A DNA stretch of 64,000 nucleotides from Sinomonas cyclohexanicum (GTDB taxonomy: Bacteria; Actinomycetota; Actinomycetes; Actinomycetales; Micrococcaceae): the NCBI RefSeq assembly GCF_020886775.1, contig NZ_AP024525.1, forward strand, positions 1,178,001 through 1,242,000. The letters are read 5' to 3'. The notes under the pieces were generated by a model, which saw only the letters and a program-made list of their open reading frames with translations, did no database searches and had not been told where the DNA came from. A program made the position numbers and the translations under genes. Below, piece by piece: positions 25,288 to 38,793 of the stretch. Position 1 is the first letter of the stretch, and each line of letters starts with the position of its first letter.

Positions 25288-26429
25288 GGTCGATTCTGCC
25301 TCTCTGTCTCTTCGGGTGCCTCCGGCGCCGTCTCCCCGGCCACAGCCGTGTCCGGGGCCTGCGCGGGAGCCTGGGGCGGGGCGGACCCCGCTGCGCGGTG
25401 GGTAGGTGGGTGCTGTTGGGCAGGGGCCGAGCCGCGCCGCGCGAGCCGTCGGACCACGCGCGGCAGGCTCACGAGCCCGTCCGGGAGGAGGAACAGCACG
25501 GCGAGGAGGATCACGCCCTGACTGACCGTGGTGAAGTTCGGGTCGATCGCGTTGGTCCACTGCGGCACGAGGATGTAGTACGCGCCGCCGATGAGCGAGC
25601 CCACGATGCTGCCGGCCCCGCCGATCACCATCGCGGCGAGAAGGCTGATCGAGTGGCCGAAGCTGAGGGTCTCGGGGGAGGTGTACTGCACGGCCGCGAG
25701 GTAGAGGAACCCGCTCGCGCCGCCGTAGATCGAGGCGATCGTGAACGCGAGCACCTTGGTCCAATACGGAGACACGCCCATGGACGCGGCGACCGCCTCG
25801 TTTCCCTTCACCACGGCGAACGCGCGCCCGTACTTGCCCCGCACGAGCCTGCGGGCCAGGAGGAAGCCGGCCGCGGCCACGACCAGGATGATGTAGTACT
25901 GCCACTGGTCGTTGAACAGCCCCGACCAGTCCGGCGCGTTGGAGAAGATCGCCGAGGTCCCCTGCGAGCCGCCCGTGAACGTGTCGAGGCGCTTGGCCAG
26001 GGGCACGCCGACGATGGGCAGCGCGATGGTCACCATCGCGATCGCGAGGCCGCCGAGGCGGGCCGCCGCGAGCGCCACGAGGAGCCCGACGGCGCCCGCG
26101 ATGAGGCACGCGGCCACGAAGGAGAGCACGATGTTCCAGCCGTGCGTCACTCCGTGCGCGGTGACGTAGGCTCCGAGGCCCACGAAGAAGATCTGCCCGA
26201 GGTTGACCTGCCCGGTGTAGCCCATGACGATGTTCAGCCCGAGCACGGCCACGGCGTAGACGCCGATGCGCACGAGCGTCTGGTTGGCGATCGCGGGCAG
26301 GAACAGCGGGGCGACGACGAGCACGACGGCGACGAGCACGACGGCGCCGAGCCTCACCCAGCGCCTCGCGGGCGCGGGCGACTGGGTGCGGGGGGAGCGC
26401 GGGCTGGGGGACGTGGAGACCTTGGCCAT
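25284..26429 (-). CDS. livM: Branched-chain amino acid-type ABC permease LivM
   Basis: A 381-residue inner-membrane permease. It carries the LivM hallmarks NIVMGYTGQVNLGQIFFVGLG, RAFAVVKGNEAVAASMGV and AMVIGGAGSIVGSLIGGA. About ten membrane helices are followed by a Pro/Ala-rich C-terminal tail of about 45 residues that is longer than usual. The start at 26429 shares one base with the stop of livH (TGATG), and its end overlaps livK, so translation of the operon is coupled. Confidence 0.9.
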   Translation of the reverse strand: MAKVSTSPSPRSPRTQSPAPARRWVRLGAVVLVAVVLVVAPLFLPAIANQTLVRIGVYAVAVLGLNIVMGYTGQVNLGQIFFVGLGAYVTAHGVTHGWNIVLSFVAACLIAGAVGLLVALAAARLGGLAIAMVTIALPIVGVPLAKRLDTFTGGSQGTSAIFSNAPDWSGLFNDQWQYYIILVVAAAGFLLARRLVRGKYGRAFAVVKGNEAVAASMGVSPYWTKVLAFTIASIYGGASGFLYLAAVQYTSPETLSFGHSISLLAAMVIGGAGSIVGSLIGGAYYILVPQWTNAIDPNFTTVSQGVILLAVLFLLPDGLVSLPRVVRRLARRGSAPAQQHPPTHRAAGSAPPQAPAQAPDTAVAGETAPEAPEETERQNRP

Positions 26430-27310
26430 CAGACGCGCACCACGACCTTCCGCCCGAACAGGCCTTGGGGACGGACGATCAGGATCACGAAGATGAGCAC
26501 GAACGGCACGGCGATCTTGAGGTCGTGCCCGATCAGCGGCACGTATACCGAGACGAGGTTCTCGAGCACGCCGATCGCCCATGCCGCCGTGACGGCCCCG
26601 ATCGGGCTGTCCAGCCCGCCGAGGATCACGGCGGCGAGGGCGTACACGAGGGCGGAATCGAGCATCCCCGGCGTGAGGGTGAGCTGGGGCGCTACGAGCG
26701 CGCCCGCGATCGCGCCGAGCGCGGCGGCCAGGCCCCACCCGACCATGAGCAGCCGGCCCACCGGCAGGCCCGAGAGGGCGGCGGAGCCCGGATTGTCGGC
26801 GACGGCCCGCAGCGCGAGCCCGAGCTTGGTGCGCAGGAACATCAGCTGGAGCAGGACCATGATGACCACGATCGTCACGGTCGTCGCGAGCGAGCGGACG
26901 CTCACCACCGCACCCAGGATGTTGACGCTCGTGAGCGGGAACAGCGAGGGGAACTGGAGGTTGTTGTAGCCCCACGCGACAGCGGCGATGCCGGTCACGA
27001 GCGTGAGCAGGCCGATCGTCACGACCACGGCCGTGTCCGGGTCGCCGCGCTCGAACCGGCGGATGAGAAACCGCTCGACGAGCGCGCCGATCGCGAAGGA
27101 GAGCACGACGGCGATCAGCACCGCGAGCACGAGCGGCACCCCGGCCTGCGCGAACGCGAAGGCGAGGTATGCCGAGAGCACCGCGAGGCCGCCCTGGGCG
27201 AAGTTGATCAGGCCAGTGGCCTGGTTGACGAGCACGATCGCGAGGGCGAGCGCGGCGTAGACCGAGCCCGTCGAGAGGCCGTCCACGATGAGCTGGATCA
27301 CGGTCTCCAT
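26429..27310 (-). CDS. livH: Branched-chain amino acid-type ABC permease LivH
   Basis: A 293-residue inner-membrane permease with the LivH signatures GSVYAALALAIVLVNQATGL-INFAQG near the start and ALVYALAAVILGGLDSPIGAV near the end. It pairs with LivM to form the membrane channel. The length fits the family. It lies 5 nt after the livF stop in the same operon. Confidence 0.9.
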   Translation of the reverse strand: METVIQLIVDGLSTGSVYAALALAIVLVNQATGLINFAQGGLAVLSAYLAFAFAQAGVPLVLAVLIAVVLSFAIGALVERFLIRRFERGDPDTAVVVTIGLLTLVTGIAAVAWGYNNLQFPSLFPLTSVNILGAVVSVRSLATTVTIVVIMVLLQLMFLRTKLGLALRAVADNPGSAALSGLPVGRLLMVGWGLAAALGAIAGALVAPQLTLTPGMLDSALVYALAAVILGGLDSPIGAVTAAWAIGVLENLVSVYVPLIGHDLKIAVPFVLIFVILIVRPQGLFGRKVVVRV

Positions 27311-27315
27311 GCGTC

Positions 27316-28026
27316 TTATCCCCCCAGATAGGCTCGACGGATCTCGTCCATGCCCTTGAGCTCGGCCGAGGAACCGGTGAGGACATTGCGCCCCGTCTCG
27401 AGCACGGTGGCCGTGTCGACGAGGGAGAAGGCGAGGAGCGCGTTCTGCTCGACCACGAGCATTGCGATGCCGGATTCGAGGCGCAGCCGGCGGATGGCCT
27501 CGTACACCGTCTTCGCGGTGCTCGGGGCGAGCCCGAGGGACGCCTCGTCGAGCAGGAGGAGGGTGGGCTTGGCCATGAACGCCCGGCCCACGGCGAGCAT
27601 CTGCTGCTCGCCCCCGGAGAGCGCGGCGGCGCGGGAGCCGATGCGGTTCCGGAGCTGGGGGAACAGGTCGAGGCAGTAGTCGATGTCCGCACCGATCCGC
27701 TTGCGGTCCTTGCGCAGGTACGCGCCGACCCGCAGGTTCTCGCGCACGGTGAGCTGCCCAAGCGTCCCGCGCCCCTCGGGGACGTGCGCGATCCCGAGCG
27801 AGGCGACCCTGTCCGGCCGGAGCCCGCGGATGTCCCGGCCGTTGAATCGGATGCGCCCGCCCGTGCGCACGGTGCCGCTGATGGCGCGCAGCGTGGTGGT
27901 CTTTCCGGCCCCGTTGGCGCCGAGGATGCCCACGGCACCGCCCTCGGGCACGGTCAGGGAGACCCCGTCGAGCACCTGGACGGGACCGTAGGAGGCCGTG
28001 ACGCCCTCGAGATCAAGCAGCGTCAT
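27316..28026 (-). CDS. livF: ABC transporter ATPase LivF
   Basis: A 236-residue ATPase. Walker A is GANGAGKTT, the signature is LSGGEQQMLAVGRAFM, and Walker B is LLLLDEASLGLAP, each in LivF-type context (HVPEGRGTLGQLTVRENL). It energises uptake together with LivG. The start overlaps the livG end by 14 bp. Confidence 0.92.
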   Translation of the reverse strand: MTLLDLEGVTASYGPVQVLDGVSLTVPEGGAVGILGANGAGKTTTLRAISGTVRTGGRIRFNGRDIRGLRPDRVASLGIAHVPEGRGTLGQLTVRENLRVGAYLRKDRKRIGADIDYCLDLFPQLRNRIGSRAAALSGGEQQMLAVGRAFMAKPTLLLLDEASLGLAPSTAKTVYEAIRRLRLESGIAMLVVEQNALLAFSLVDTATVLETGRNVLTGSSAELKGMDEIRRAYLGG

Positions 28027-28795
28027 CCGCGGCGTCCTTCCCGAGGTACGCCTCGATCACGCGCGGATCGGACTGCGCCTCTGCCGCCGTGCCCTCCATG
28101 AGCTTGCGCCCGTGGTCGAGGACCACCACGCGGTCGGTGAGCGCGGAGATGAGGCCCATGTGGTGCTCGACGATGACGACCGTGATGTCCTGCTCCTCGC
28201 GCACCTTCCTGACGGTGTCGATGAGCTGGGTGACCTCCGCGTGGGAGAGGCCGGCGGCCGGCTCGTCGAGCAGTAGGAGCGAGGGCCTGGCCAGCAGGGC
28301 CCGCCACAGCTCGATGCCCTTGTGCAGCCCGTGGGAGAGCTCGTCGGCGGGGAGGTTGGCCGCCCAGCCCAGCCCGGCGGCGTCGAGCATCTCGAGTGCC
28401 TCGGCGCGGATGGCGCGCTCGGCGCGCGCGGTGTGGGGGAGGCCGAGCGCCCACTCGACCGGCCCCCCGGGGAGCCGGATGTGGCCGCCGAGCAGCACGT
28501 TCTCGAGGACCGTGGCGCGCAGCTGGAGTGCGGGGTGCTGGAACGTGCGGGCCAGCCCGAGGCGGGCGAGGTGCGACGGCGCGCGCCCCACCACCTCCGT
28601 GCCGTCGATCGTGATCGAGCCCGAGCTGGGCCGGTAGTGGCCGCTGATGCAGTTGAAGAGGGACGTCTTGCCAGCGCCGTTGGGCCCCACGAGCCCGAAG
28701 ATGACGCCCGGCTCGACGTCGAAGCTCACGCCTTCGAGGACCTTGACGCCGCCGAAGTGCAGGTTGACGTCATTCAGGCTCAGGCGAGCGGCCAT
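28013..28795 (-). CDS. livG: ABC transporter ATPase LivG
   Basis: A 260-residue ATPase. Walker A is GPNGAGKTS, followed by the LivG-type GLARTFQHPALQLRATVLEN and Walker B LLLLDEPAAGLSH. The ABC signature region is unusual: LSHGLHKGIELWRAL in place of the typical LSYGQQRxLEIARAL. GGGAGG 5 nt before the ATG fixes the start. It is the first gene of the operon; its promoter overlaps an operator-like site shared with the divergent gntR. Confidence 0.92.
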   Translation of the reverse strand: MAARLSLNDVNLHFGGVKVLEGVSFDVEPGVIFGLVGPNGAGKTSLFNCISGHYRPSSGSITIDGTEVVGRAPSHLARLGLARTFQHPALQLRATVLENVLLGGHIRLPGGPVEWALGLPHTARAERAIRAEALEMLDAAGLGWAANLPADELSHGLHKGIELWRALLARPSLLLLDEPAAGLSHAEVTQLIDTVRKVREEQDITVVIVEHHMGLISALTDRVVVLDHGRKLMEGTAAEAQSDPRVIEAYLGKDAADDAA

Positions 28796-28857
28796 CCGGC
28801 ACCTCCCATGTCACCTGCGCCAAGGGCTGATGCGGTCGGATCCGGCCGCATGTGATG

Positions 28858-28890
28858 AAGCTACGGATGGGAGACGAGATTGTCAACGAT
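28858..28890 (-). promoter_or_regulatory. liv operon promoter with operator over the -35
   Basis: On the minus strand, -35 TTGACA (28881-28886), a 17-bp spacer and -10 TAGCTT (28858-28863). The 12-bp site ATTGTCAACGAT (28879-28890, plus strand) covers the -35. It matches two further sites at 28968 and 31273, so a repressor, most simply the adjacent GntR protein, should block livGFHMK. Confidence 0.6.
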
Positions 28891-28967
28891 TTTGGATGGG
28901 GAGCGCGGCGGGGCGCGGCGGCGGGCAGCGCCTTGCCCAGCATGGTCCTCCCGCGATTGGTTCTAGG

Positions 28968-28997
28968 ATTGTAGACAAAATCGTGGCGCGGCATACT
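28968..28997 (+). promoter_or_regulatory. gntR promoter with operator over the -35
   Basis: The site ATTGTAGACAAA (28968-28979; inverse TTTGTCTACAAT) resembles the TTGT-N2-ACAA operators of FCD-type GntR regulators. It overlaps a weak -35 TTGTAG (28969-28974). A -10 CATACT (28992-28997) follows after 17 bp. The ATG of gntR lies downstream at 29082. Confidence 0.5.
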
Positions 28998-29081
28998 TGC
29001 CGCGGCGGGTATCAGGGCGTCCCGGTGCGGCGGGATCCCGAGCCACGGGAACCTCGGCACCATCGGAAGGCGTGTGGTCGC

Positions 29082-29735
29082 ATGGCGGCGGAAGCGGTGG
29101 GCAGCACTGCCGCGGAGACGCGGGTCACGGACCTCATCCGCAACGCGATCGTGCGCGGCGAGTTCGCGCCCAACCAGCGCCTCATCGAGGCAGACCTGAG
29201 CGACTCCTTCTCCGCGAGCCGCGCCACCGTTCGGACTGCTCTGCTCGAGCTGGCGGGAGAGGGCCTCGTGGAGCGCCTGCCCAACAAGGGCTCGCGGGTC
29301 CGAGCCGTCTCCTTCGAAGAGGCAATCGAGATCCTCGAGGTGCGCATCGGCGTCGAGGGCCTGTGTGCCGCCAAGGCCGCCGAGCGCCTCACGGACGCGG
29401 AGGCCGCGGAGTTCGCGGGCCTCCGGGCCGCCATGTTCGCTGCGGTGGCCGAGGGAGACCTCGTCGAGTACGCGAGCCTCCACCAGCACCTCGACGCCCG
29501 CGTGCGCGCGCTCAGCCACCACATCACCGCTTCCGACGTCCTCGCCCGGCTGCACGCCCAGAGCATCCGGCACCAGTTCAAGCTCTCCTCGAAGCCCGCG
29601 CGCGCCAAGGTCTCGGTCCTCGAGCACGCGGCGATCATCGACGCGATCCTCGCCCGGAACCCCGAGGCCGCGGAGCGCGCCGTGCGGACACACCTCCTCA
29701 GCGTCATCGGGGCGCTCCGCGAGCTGACCGCCTGA
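29082..29735 (+). CDS. GntR-family regulator with FCD domain
   Basis: A 217-residue DNA-binding protein. The N-terminal winged helix reads TRVTDLIRNAIVRGEFAPNQ and then ERLPNKGSRVRAV. The C-terminal helical FCD ligand domain has EVRIGVEGLCAAKAAERL and the metal-binding His residues in LHQHLDARVRALSHH and EHAAIIDAIL. The start at 29082 has GGAAGG 11 nt upstream; the upstream extension is antisense to livG. It is divergent from livG and probably controls liv, itself and the flanking demethylase genes through three related 12-bp sites. Confidence 0.88.
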   Translation: MAAEAVGSTAAETRVTDLIRNAIVRGEFAPNQRLIEADLSDSFSASRATVRTALLELAGEGLVERLPNKGSRVRAVSFEEAIEILEVRIGVEGLCAAKAAERLTDAEAAEFAGLRAAMFAAVAEGDLVEYASLHQHLDARVRALSHHITASDVLARLHAQSIRHQFKLSSKPARAKVSVLEHAAIIDAILARNPEAAERAVRTHLLSVIGALRELTA

Positions 29736-29823
29736 GTCGGGCGGCGCCGTCGTCCGCGACCCCGGCCATGCGGCGCGCGGGGCAATCAGCTCCGCGCGCC
29801 GCATGCCCAGCTCCGCGCGCGCG

Positions 29824-32730
<2,907 letters not shown>

Positions 32731-32949
32731 AGCCGCCGGCGAGAGGACATCATGACCGACTGCACCGCGCCACGAGCGCTGCGGCCCTCGAGCGGCGCGT
32801 GCGGGCGATCGAGGAGAGGGCCCGGGGATCGGCTGGAAGGACGGCGAGGTCGCACGGAACACCGGTCGTGCGGCAGTAGCGCGGCCGTAAGCACAAGCAG
32901 TAGTCGTCAGGCAAGGGAACAGGGTCAGCAAGGAGCCAGGAGGCATGCC

Positions 32950-34443
32950 ATGACCGAGACACTCAACACCAAGGCGCCCGTCACCACGGGCCTGTACATC
33001 GGCGGCACCGAACGCCAGACCGAGGCGACGCTCGAGGTGGCGGACCCCGGAAAGCCGGGGACCGTCGTCGGGCACGCCGCGGCGGCAAGCCCGCGCGACG
33101 TCGACGACGCGATCGCCGCCGCGAAGGCCGCCTACCCCGCGTGGAGCGCCCTGAGCCCGCAGGAGCGTGCCGCGCAGATGGCCGCCGCGATCCAGGGGAT
33201 CGCCGAGTCCCGCGACGCGGACGCCGCGATCCTGTCCCAGGAGAACGGCAAGATCCGGATCGAGGCGTGGGTGGACTCCCTCGTGTTCGAGATCCGCTGG
33301 AACCTCGCCCTCGCGCTCGCCGACGAGGTCGACGCGAGCAACGTCCTCGCACCGGCGCCGGGGATCCCGGTCACGACGACGGTCGCGTACCAGCCGCTCG
33401 GAGTCGTCACCGTGATCGTGCCGTTCAACTGGCCGATCGCCATCCTCGGGGCCTCCCTCCCGCATGCGCTCCTCGCCGGCAACACGGCCATCGTGAAGCC
33501 GCCGCCCACCACCCCGCTCGCCACGACGCGCGTGGTCCAGCGGGTCGCGGAGAAGCTGCCCCCGGGTGTCCTGAACGTCGTGACCGGCAAGGACGCAGAC
33601 ATGTCCGCGCTCATCACGAGCCCTGACATCGCGAAGGTGTGCTTCACGGGGAGCGTCGCGGGCGGCAAGCGCATCATGCAGATGGCTTCCGGCTCGCTCA
33701 CCCGGGTGACGCTCGAGCTGGGAGGCAACGACCCCGCCGTCGTGCTCGAGGACGCGACGCTCGACGACGCGGAGCTCGACCGCCTCTACGCGGCCATCTT
33801 CGACACGACCGGCCAGATCTGCATGAATGCCAAGCGGATCTACGTCCACCGCTCGCGGATGGACGACGTCGTCGCGGGGCTGTCATCGAGGCTCGACAAG
33901 GCCGTCATCGGGTACGGGCTCGACGAGGGCACCACGATGGGGCCGCTGCATTCTCCCGTGCAGAAGGCGTTCGTCGCGGAGCTCATCGAGGAGGCGAAGG
34001 CCTCCGGAGCGGAGGTCCGCGAGTTCGGGGCGCTGCCCACGGAGCCGGAGCTGGAGGGAGGCAACTTCCTGCGCCCGGCGATCGTGATCGACCCGGACCC
34101 GTCGCTGCGCGTCGTGACCCACGAGCAGTTCGGACCCGTCATCCCGCTCCTGCCGTTCGACACTGAGGAGGAGGCCGTCAGGGCAGCCAACGACACGTGG
34201 GCCGGGCTGTGTGGCTCCGTCTGGTCGGCCGACCCCGAGCACGCCAACCGGATAGCGCGGCAGCTCGAGTGCGGGTACGTCTGGGTCAACGACCACGGCG
34301 CCACCCGCCTCGACCTCCGGGCTCCCTTCGGCGGGATGAAGCAGTCCGGGTTCGGGCGCGAGCAGGGGATCGAGGGGGTCCGGGCGTTCCAGGACACCCG
34401 CTCGATCGCCCACCTCGACCCCGACGCCCTCGCCGCCGGCTGA
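32950..34443 (+). CDS. NAD(P)-dependent aldehyde dehydrogenase
   Basis: A 497-residue enzyme of the aldehyde dehydrogenase superfamily. Motifs are PFNWPIAILGASLPHALLAG, FTGSVAGGKRIM, the catalytic Glu in LELGGNDPAVV, the catalytic Cys in TGQICMNAKRIYVH, and the C-terminal PFGGMKQSGFGREQG. It would oxidise an aldehyde to the acid; given the neighbouring O-demethylases, vanillin or a related aromatic aldehyde is a fair guess. AGGAGG 8 nt before the ATG at 32950 marks the start. A 14-bp tandem repeat array and a stem-loop follow the gene. Confidence 0.88.
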   Translation: MTETLNTKAPVTTGLYIGGTERQTEATLEVADPGKPGTVVGHAAAASPRDVDDAIAAAKAAYPAWSALSPQERAAQMAAAIQGIAESRDADAAILSQENGKIRIEAWVDSLVFEIRWNLALALADEVDASNVLAPAPGIPVTTTVAYQPLGVVTVIVPFNWPIAILGASLPHALLAGNTAIVKPPPTTPLATTRVVQRVAEKLPPGVLNVVTGKDADMSALITSPDIAKVCFTGSVAGGKRIMQMASGSLTRVTLELGGNDPAVVLEDATLDDAELDRLYAAIFDTTGQICMNAKRIYVHRSRMDDVVAGLSSRLDKAVIGYGLDEGTTMGPLHSPVQKAFVAELIEEAKASGAEVREFGALPTEPELEGGNFLRPAIVIDPDPSLRVVTHEQFGPVIPLLPFDTEEEAVRAANDTWAGLCGSVWSADPEHANRIARQLECGYVWVNDHGATRLDLRAPFGGMKQSGFGREQGIEGVRAFQDTRSIAHLDPDALAAG

Positions 34444-34450
34444 CCCTCGT

Positions 34451-34562
34451 CTGGGAGTCACCTCCTGGGAGTCACCTCCTGGGAGTCACCTCCTGGGAGT
34501 CACCTCCTGAAGGCCACCTCCCGAAGGTCAGCTCCTGAAGGTCAGCTCCTGAAGGTCAGCTC
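34451..34562 (+). repeat. Eight tandem copies of a 14-bp unit
   Basis: Four identical units CTGGGAGTCACCTC (34451-34506) are followed by two transitional units (CTGAAGGCCACCTC, CCGAAGGTCAGCTC) and two identical units CTGAAGGTCAGCTC (34535-34562). The array starts 8 bp after the aldehyde dehydrogenase stop. There are no spacers, so it is not a CRISPR array. The order of variants suggests growth by slippage from two ends. Confidence 0.9.
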
Positions 34563-34606
34563 CTGCGGGTAGTCGCAGGACGTGACACCCGGGAGCTGAC
34601 CTTCAG
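34549..34606 (+). terminator. Stem-loop formed by the last tandem unit
   Basis: The last unit (CTGAAGGTCAGCTC) pairs with an inverted copy, GAGCTGACCTTCAG (34593-34606). A smaller hairpin (CTGCG...CGCAG) lies in the loop. It probably ends transcription of the aldehyde dehydrogenase gene. No T-run is present. Confidence 0.5.
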
Positions 34607-34646
34607 GCGAGGGCAGGCACCCAGTGGCTGACCCCTCCGGGTCATA

Positions 34647-34677
34647 TAACTATGGACATTCCCTATCTGCATAGTTA
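34647..34677. promoter_or_regulatory. Inverted repeat TAACTATG-N15-CATAGTTA upstream of metF
   Basis: Perfect 8-bp arms (34647-34654 and 34670-34677) lie in a notably AT-rich patch 48-78 bp before the metF ATG. It is the most probable operator of the metF-demethylase-padR operon; the PadR protein encoded at the operon end is a natural candidate to bind it. Confidence 0.55.
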
Positions 34678-34724
34678 CATTCGAAGAGGGCGCAGCGAGG
34701 CGCCCCGGCGGAAGGAGTCCGGAT

Positions 34725-37721
<2,997 letters not shown>

Positions 37722-37933
37722 CGGCAGCCGGGCGAGGTTTATAAAATCGAGTTACAAATTAATCGGTCGGCCCGAGAACCCCCAGCACTCAGGCCGACGC
37801 CCGTCAGCAGGTGCCCCGGCCACCCCGCCTCGGTGGGCGGGGCACCTCGCCGATCCGGCGCAGACAGACCGCGCGCACCCACGGCCTCCATATCCCCTGC
37901 GGCCCCGCCGCTCCCCCCGAAAGACCCCCGGCC

Positions 37934-38713
37934 ATGACCACTGAAGCAGCACCCCGCGGCACCCACTCCTATGGCTGGGTCCCGGACGTCCCCGACCAGC
38001 GCGACCACCTCTACTCCGTGCCCCGTGAGGTCCTCGGTGCGCTCCCGCCCTCCGTGGACCTAACGGCGAGCTGTCCGCCCGTCTACGACCAGGGCCAGCT
38101 CGGCTCGTGCACCGGGAACTCGATCGCCGCGGCGCTCGAGTTCGATGCAGACAAGCAGGGCATCGCCGGGTACACGACCCCGTCGAGGCTGTTCATCTAC
38201 TACAACGAGCGCGTCATGGAGCACACCGTGGCGAGCGATTCGGGCGCCCAGATCCGCGACGGCGTGAAGTCGGTCGCGACCCAGGGAGCGTGCCCCGAGA
38301 CCGAGTGGGTCTACGACATCACGAAGTTCGCCGTGAAGCCCACTGATCAGTGCTACGTCGACGCCAAGACGCACCGGGCCATCGCCTACCAGCGCGTGAC
38401 GCGGACCCTCGCGCAGATGCAGGGCTGCCTCGCAGACGGCTACCCGTTCGTCTTCGGCTTCACCGTCTACGAGTCATTCGAGAGCCAGCAGGTCGCGCAG
38501 ACCGGCGTGGCACCGATGCCCGCGCCCAACGAGCAGGTCCTCGGCGGCCACGCGGTCCTCGCCGTCGGGTACGACAACGCGAGCCAGACGTTCCGCGTCC
38601 GCAACTCGTGGGGCACCGGATGGGGGCAGGCCGGCTACTTCACGCTGCCCTACCAGTACCTGCTCTCCACTGGCCTCTCGAGCGACTTCTGGACCATCCG
38701 GACGCTCGCCTGA
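37934..38713 (+). CDS. C1-family (papain-like) cysteine peptidase
   Basis: A 259-residue protein with the papain triad: Cys59 in QGQLGSCTGNS, His206 in GGHAVLAVGYD and Asn224 in RNSWGTGWGQAGYF. The start MTTEAAPRGTHSYGWVPDVP contains no signal peptide or membrane segment, so it should be cytosolic, with an N-terminal PDVPDQRDHLY motif seen in bacterial C1 peptidases. It has no propeptide of the eukaryotic kind. The 212-bp upstream gap has an AT-rich patch (TTTATAAAAT near 37738) that may hold its promoter. The biological target is unknown. Confidence 0.85.
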   Translation: MTTEAAPRGTHSYGWVPDVPDQRDHLYSVPREVLGALPPSVDLTASCPPVYDQGQLGSCTGNSIAAALEFDADKQGIAGYTTPSRLFIYYNERVMEHTVASDSGAQIRDGVKSVATQGACPETEWVYDITKFAVKPTDQCYVDAKTHRAIAYQRVTRTLAQMQGCLADGYPFVFGFTVYESFESQQVAQTGVAPMPAPNEQVLGGHAVLAVGYDNASQTFRVRNSWGTGWGQAGYFTLPYQYLLSTGLSSDFWTIRTLA

Positions 38714-38738
38714 TCCTTCAGGGCCCCCGCGCACGACG

Positions 38739-38771
38739 GCGGCGACCCGCCGTCCGAGGGTGGGTCGCCGC
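38739..38771. terminator. Stem-loop between convergent genes
   Basis: GCGGCGACCC (38739-38748) and GGGTCGCCGC (38762-38771) form a 10-bp GC stem. It lies between the stops of the C1 peptidase and the monooxygenase and may act on both strands. Confidence 0.55.
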
Positions 38772-38793
38772 CGCGCCTGCTGTCGTGAGCGGG

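Noticed and set aside
26430-27938. Long minus frame joining livM with sequence antisense or out of frame to livF and livH
   Set aside because: The first ~500 residues are Ser/Arg/Pro-rich frame shadows; livM starts at 26429 with TGATG coupling.
32731-32949. Coding remnant in the gap before the aldehyde dehydrogenase gene
   Set aside because: Short frames (for example GIGWKDGEVARNTGRAAV) look slightly protein-like, but there is no start, no RBS and no recognised family.
34451-34562. Possible CRISPR array
   Set aside because: Units are 14 bp and strictly tandem with no spacers; no cas genes are near.
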